A stretch of 36,841 bases of DNA from NCBI GenBank assembly GCA_038226175.1, contig JBBRQP010000024.1, positions 1 to 36,841 on the forward strand. The letters are read 5' to 3'. This document shows, piece by piece, positions 33,144 through 36,841 of this stretch. Below the pieces are notes generated by a model. That model had not been told where the DNA came from and ran no database searches. It was given only the letters and a program-made list of their open reading frames with translations. The DNA comes from JBBRQP01 sp038226175. GTDB lineage: Bacteria; Cyanobacteriota; Cyanobacteriia; Gloeobacterales; Anthocerotibacteraceae. Both the position numbers and the translations under genes were made by a program. Within the stretch, counting starts at the first letter, position 1. Each line of letters starts with the position of its first letter.

Positions 33144-35675
33144 ATGCCTGCCATTCACCTAGACCGCCTGCTTACCGCCGATATTCAGACGCCCGGACGC
33201 TATTTGGGTAACGAAAAAGGTGCCTTTCACAAAAACTGGGAAACAGCGGCGGTGCGCTGGGTACTGACCTATCCCGAACTCTACGAAGTCGGTGCCTCTA
33301 ATCTTGGGCATATTCTGCTTTACAACATTTTGAATGGACAACCGCGTCAGTTATGTGACCGGGCTTATTTACCCGCACCAGATTTTGCCGCCCGCTTACG
33401 CGAACAGCAGATGCCTTTATTTGCGGTTGAGTCACGACGCGCGCTAATGGATTTTGATATTATTGGATTTTCGTTGGCCTATGAGCTTGGGGCTACTAAT
33501 GTTTTAGAAATGCTGACATTGGCGGGGATACCCTTACTTGCGACGGAGCGGGTCGCCGAACCCTTAATTTTTGCAGGTGGCCCGACGGCGACTTCCAACC
33601 CGGAGCCCTATGCGGCATTTTTTGATTTTTTTGTCTTAGGTGATGGTGAAGAGGTTTTACCCGAAATCGGCTTGGTCATCGAAGAAGGTAAACAGGCGGG
33701 CTTAACCCGGCTTGAGCTTTTGTTGGATCTCGCTCAGGTGCCGGGGGTCTATGTCCCGCAGTTTTATAGCCATACTGTGCCACCGCAGCCCCTAGTTGAT
33801 GTCCCGGCTCAGGTTTTGCGTAGAGTCGCAGCGCCCTTACCGCGTTATTCGGTCGGACTCGTGCCCTATATTCAGACGGTTCACGACCGTTTGGCTATCG
33901 AAGTGCGTCGCGGCTGTACGCGCGGCTGTCGCTTTTGTCAGCCAGGGATGTTGACCCGGCCTGCCCGTGATGTTGATCCTGATGAAGTTGTCGCCACAAT
34001 CGAAGCGGGCTTACTCCAAACTGGCTATAACGAGTTTTCGTTGTTATCGTTATCTTGCTCAGATTATCTCTCGCTCAATACCGTCGGCGCGCGTTTACAA
34101 AATGACTTAGCTGGTCAAGGCATTGCCCTGAGTTTACCCTCGCAACGGGTTGACCGCTTTACCCCAGAATTAGCCCAAATCATTGGCGGCGGGCGTAGAC
34201 CGGGCTTAACTTTTGCCCCAGAAGCTGGCACCCAGCGGCTACGCGATGTCATTAATAAGGGTCTGACCAACGAAGAACTCCTGCGTGGTATCAAAACCGC
34301 TTACCTCGAAGGCTGGGATTCGGTCAAACTCTATTTCATGATTGGCTTACCCACCGAGACTGATGCTGATGTATTGGGCATTGTCGAGACTGTGGCTTGG
34401 CTGCAAAACGAATGCCGCGCTGTCGGACGACGTAAACTCGAATGTACCTTAACGATCTCTAACTTCACGCCCAAGCCCCACACCTCTTTTCAGTGGCATA
34501 GCGTTAGTAATAGCGAATTTTTGCGCAAACACGACTTACTCAAACAAGCCTTTCGCAGACTACGCGGCATCAAAGTCAACTATACCGATATGCGTCTATC
34601 CGCCCTCGAAGATGTAGTGGGGCGCGCTGGGCGCGAGTTTGCACCCGTGATCCGGCGGGCATGGGAACTGGGTGCCGGGATGGATGCTTGGTTTGAGGGG
34701 ATCTCGCGGGTTTGGTCGGCGTGGGAGCAAGCCTTACACGAACATGGTCTAGCAACAGATGTGGCAGCACCACAGGTTGAAGACCCGCTACCTTGGGATT
34801 TTATTGATACGGGCATTACTAAGGCTTGGTTGGTCGCAGATTATCAGGCCGCTCTTGCCGAACAGATTGTCCCTGATTGTTCGTTTGATTCCTGTTCCCA
34901 TTGCGGCATTTGTAGTGAAGACTTTGGTCACAACATTGTTTTGCCAGCGCCGGATCAGGTGCCTACGGTTAACCACAGCGTACTTATACCCATCACATCC
35001 GTACAACACTTACGGGTTCGGTTTGGCAAATTGGGGGATTTACGGTTTTTGGGTCATCTTGATCTGGTAAGGCTATGGGAGCGGGCTTTGCGCCGCGCTC
35101 AGATCCCGATTGCCTTTACGGCAGGATTTCACCCGATGCCACGCATCATTACGGCCTCAGCTTTAGCCTTGGGTTTGACGAGTACGGGTGAGTGGGTTGA
35201 TTTTGAATTGGCTGAAGCCCTTAGCCCCGAAGTGTTTCAAGCGCGTCTTGTAGCCGAGCTACCAACGGATCTTCCGGTATATGAAGTGATCACGTCCGCC
35301 CTCAAGAGTCCTTCTTGCACGCAAGTTGTCGACCGGGCAGAGTATCAATTGACCCTAGTCAGCCATCATGATCTAGATTGGCAACAGTTAGTCCGACAAG
35401 TTTTAGAAAATCCTGATCTCAACGTTGAGCGTCTGCACAAAAAGACGCAAAAGACCCGTTATCTACCAGCACGAGACTGGCTACTTGAGCTGCGGGTCAC
35501 ACAATCAACACCCCAACGAGCGCAAATCTACTATCAAGGTTCCTGTCGTAATAGCGGCGAAGTTTTGCGACCCGCGGATATTTTATCCTGGCTCACCACA
35601 GCAAGTCAGGTCGAAATACATTCAGAGTGTATTCACAGAGTACGACTATGGCTGTCAGAAAGTCGCTCAACATAA
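33144..35675 (+). CDS. TIGR03960-type radical SAM protein fused to DUF2344
   Basis: An 843-residue cytoplasmic protein. The N-terminal 230 residues resemble the B12-binding-like fold in this family (LYEVGASNLGHILLYNILN, IIGFSLAYELGATNVLEML). The radical SAM core has EVRRGCTRGCRFCQPGM, with the CxxxCxxC cluster ligands, and FAPEAGTQRLRDVINKGLT. Further cysteines in SFDSCSHCGIC suggest another metal site. From about residue 615 a DUF2344 domain follows (LRVRFGKLGDLRFLGHLDLVRLWERAL, GFHPMPRIITASALALG). The two domains are fused, as in many cyanobacteria and clostridia-like bacteria; the reaction is unknown. It begins 43 bases after agmatine deiminase. Confidence 0.9.
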   Translation: MPAIHLDRLLTADIQTPGRYLGNEKGAFHKNWETAAVRWVLTYPELYEVGASNLGHILLYNILNGQPRQLCDRAYLPAPDFAARLREQQMPLFAVESRRALMDFDIIGFSLAYELGATNVLEMLTLAGIPLLATERVAEPLIFAGGPTATSNPEPYAAFFDFFVLGDGEEVLPEIGLVIEEGKQAGLTRLELLLDLAQVPGVYVPQFYSHTVPPQPLVDVPAQVLRRVAAPLPRYSVGLVPYIQTVHDRLAIEVRRGCTRGCRFCQPGMLTRPARDVDPDEVVATIEAGLLQTGYNEFSLLSLSCSDYLSLNTVGARLQNDLAGQGIALSLPSQRVDRFTPELAQIIGGGRRPGLTFAPEAGTQRLRDVINKGLTNEELLRGIKTAYLEGWDSVKLYFMIGLPTETDADVLGIVETVAWLQNECRAVGRRKLECTLTISNFTPKPHTSFQWHSVSNSEFLRKHDLLKQAFRRLRGIKVNYTDMRLSALEDVVGRAGREFAPVIRRAWELGAGMDAWFEGISRVWSAWEQALHEHGLATDVAAPQVEDPLPWDFIDTGITKAWLVADYQAALAEQIVPDCSFDSCSHCGICSEDFGHNIVLPAPDQVPTVNHSVLIPITSVQHLRVRFGKLGDLRFLGHLDLVRLWERALRRAQIPIAFTAGFHPMPRIITASALALGLTSTGEWVDFELAEALSPEVFQARLVAELPTDLPVYEVITSALKSPSCTQVVDRAEYQLTLVSHHDLDWQQLVRQVLENPDLNVERLHKKTQKTRYLPARDWLLELRVTQSTPQRAQIYYQGSCRNSGEVLRPADILSWLTTASQVEIHSECIHRVRLWLSESRST

Positions 35676-35778
35676 AGCACAGCACAGCCAGCTGGTGAAT
35701 TTTTAATTTCCGCGCACTTGCTAATGAACTTCTTAGCAACACTTTGCGTCTATTATCAAAACTGAAAATCTTGCTACG

Positions 35779-35801
35779 CGGTCACCCCAAAAGATTGACC
35801 G
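35779..35801 (+). terminator. Weak hairpin after the radical SAM gene
   Basis: CGGTCA pairs with TGACCG over an 11-base loop, and a short T-rich tail (GATTTTAC) follows. It lies about 100 bases after the gene's stop. It may be a weak terminator. Confidence 0.35.
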
Positions 35802-35944
35802 TGATTTTACTGTTGTGTATTTACTTATCCAAACTTTCTTTTATTCTAATGTATCCTGCATAACTACTGTAGTGACAAAGAAAGTCCTATCTTATGCTGG
35901 TGAACATTAAGAGTTTGTTGCAACTGCATGGGGAGGCTAGGATC

Positions 35945-36784
35945 ATGAAAGTTAGTAGCGCGCAATCGTTTAAGCTATGCATACTGTGGATTGCCATATC
36001 TTTTAACCTGAGTTTAGGTGCTTGGGCCGCGCCCTACATATTAACTATCAATAATGGCAGTCAAAGTGGTTCCTATGAAGGAGGCTCTAGCCTCGATATT
36101 TGGGCTGATCCCGGTGCGCCTGGGGCTATCTTTGATCACTGGACAGGAGATACTAGTGCTTTGGTTGATGTCAAAGCGGCTCATACCAAACTCATTATGC
36201 CGAATGCACCAGTTACCCTCACAGCTACCTACAAAGCTACAGACCAGCGGTTACCCGTTAATGTAATTTCTCATTTTCCAGCTACCGTAGACGGCGTAAT
36301 TTTCATGTTTCACGGTAGTGGTGGGGGAGCTGCTACTCTAGTCGGTGATGCCGAAACCCAATTTTTTATTAAATCAGCTCTAACGCGTAACTATGGTGTG
36401 ATTGCGATGACCAGCTCTGACCGGATTGGTAAACAATGGGATACCAATACCCCTCCAGCTACCAATGTTGATATGCAAAATGTGGTTTCTGTTAGAAATT
36501 TTTATATTAGTAGGGGCATGATCAGTGCTTCAGATAAGGTTTTTGTATTTGGAGTTTCTAACGGAGCTAATTTTTCTTCAGAACTAGCTCAGGCTGCTCC
36601 TAGTCTCGGTTTTACAGTAAGTGCAACTAATCTAAATATTGATGGCGGCGATGCGTCGACCATGGCGATTACCCAAGTGCCAACCATCTGGACAGTTGCT
36701 CAGAATGACACACAGATTTCTGTTACTCAAGCTCAAAATAATTACAGTAATTTTATTAATAATGGTGGTGTAGGTCAGTTTCAT
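35945..36784 (+). pseudogene. Secreted esterase with InlB-type repeat, interrupted by IS256
   Basis: A gene beginning at ATG 35945, with GGGAGG eight bases upstream. A signal peptide (FKLCILWIAISFNLSLGAWA) is followed by one InlB/Flg_new-type repeat at about residues 33-97 (YILTINNGSQSGSYEGG, FDHWTGDTSALVDV, LIMPNAPVTLTATYKA). Then comes an alpha/beta-hydrolase region: an HGSGGG oxyanion-hole motif at 123-128 and the nucleophile elbow GVSNG at 203-207 with Ser205. The frame runs into the IS256 copy at 36785 after GGVGQFHG and continues through the IS to the window edge, so the native C-terminus, with the catalytic His, is lost or displaced. Substrate is unknown; poly-hydroxyalkanoate or feruloyl esters are typical for related enzymes. 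Confidence 0.75.
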
Positions 36785-36841
36785 GGGTATGTCAAGAAGA
36801 TTGTGTCAGTGTGGAAATCTCACATTGGTAACCTCCCTTCA
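36785..36841 (-). mobile_element. 3' end of an IS256-family element (right copy)
   Basis: The reverse complement matches 85-141 in 56 of 57 bases, including the end of the transposase gene (its stop codon is near 36820 on the minus strand). The element's outer end is at 36785, within the esterase reading frame. The transposase would point into the window, opposite in direction to the left copy. The rest of the element lies outside. Confidence 0.85.

Noticed and set aside
1..36841. CRISPR arrays, rRNA genes and a replication origin
   Set aside because: No regularly spaced direct repeats, rRNA sequence or DnaA-box cluster was seen on reading through the window.

Overview
The window reads as a chromosomal contig from a cyanobacterium. 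The best evidence is a 55-residue high-light-inducible protein with an intact chlorophyll-binding motif, an NIL-ferredoxin protein, a RibBA of cyanobacterial length and an Amt transporter with a GTA-N8-TAC site upstream. I saw no copy of the octamer GCGATCGC (HIP1) by eye, which would be unusual for many cyanobacteria; I cannot name the genus. Several genes appear to start with TTG or GTG. Both window ends lie inside inverted copies of the same IS256-family element, so the contig probably stops where this repeat broke the assembly.

Layout. 1-2378: an IS256 3' end, decayed IS3 and IS630 transposase fragments, and one A+T-rich methyltransferase gene between them. 2379-7273: four genes on the + strand, three GT-B glycosyltransferases and a polytopic O-antigen ligase/polymerase, a surface-glycan cluster with no exporter visible. 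7289-14567: a probable iron-acquisition block, with a di-haem peroxidase diverging from an FTR1 permease, a secreted helix-hairpin-helix protein, a TonB-dependent receptor, and convergent to them a very unusual protein fusing a PrsW-type intramembrane protease to a TonB-like C-terminus. A palindrome with Fur-type 7-1-7 geometry lies in the divergent promoter. 14641-17509: an unknown small protein, an unknown lipoprotein, a palindromic repeat and a PhoD phosphatase. 17729-24306: M1 aminopeptidase, lipB, NIL-ferredoxin, hli, tRNA-Arg(CCG), a COG0523 metal GTPase with a His-rich loop, a Cys-rich small protein and a Nit-type amidohydrolase.

24491-27069 is an accessory islet between housekeeping genes. 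On the - strand it holds two small immunity-type genes (MafI-like and Imm40-like). Upstream of them, in sequence lacking long open frames, I find a decayed pair resembling the colicin E5 toxin C-terminus and its immunity protein. On the + strand are an Mrr restriction endonuclease broken by a one-base insertion in an A-run and a decayed HNH endonuclease. The islet looks like a worn polymorphic-toxin/immunity cassette beside worn defence nucleases.

27123-35675 returns to core metabolism: ribBA, amt, a methyltransferase, a periplasmic beta-propeller gene coupled to agmatine deiminase, and a large radical-SAM/DUF2344 protein. The last gene, a secreted esterase with an InlB-type repeat, is cut by the right-hand IS256 copy.

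The most interesting points are the PrsW-TonB fusion beside a TonB receptor and FTR1 system, and the hidden colicin E5-like toxin/immunity remnant next to intact immunity genes.
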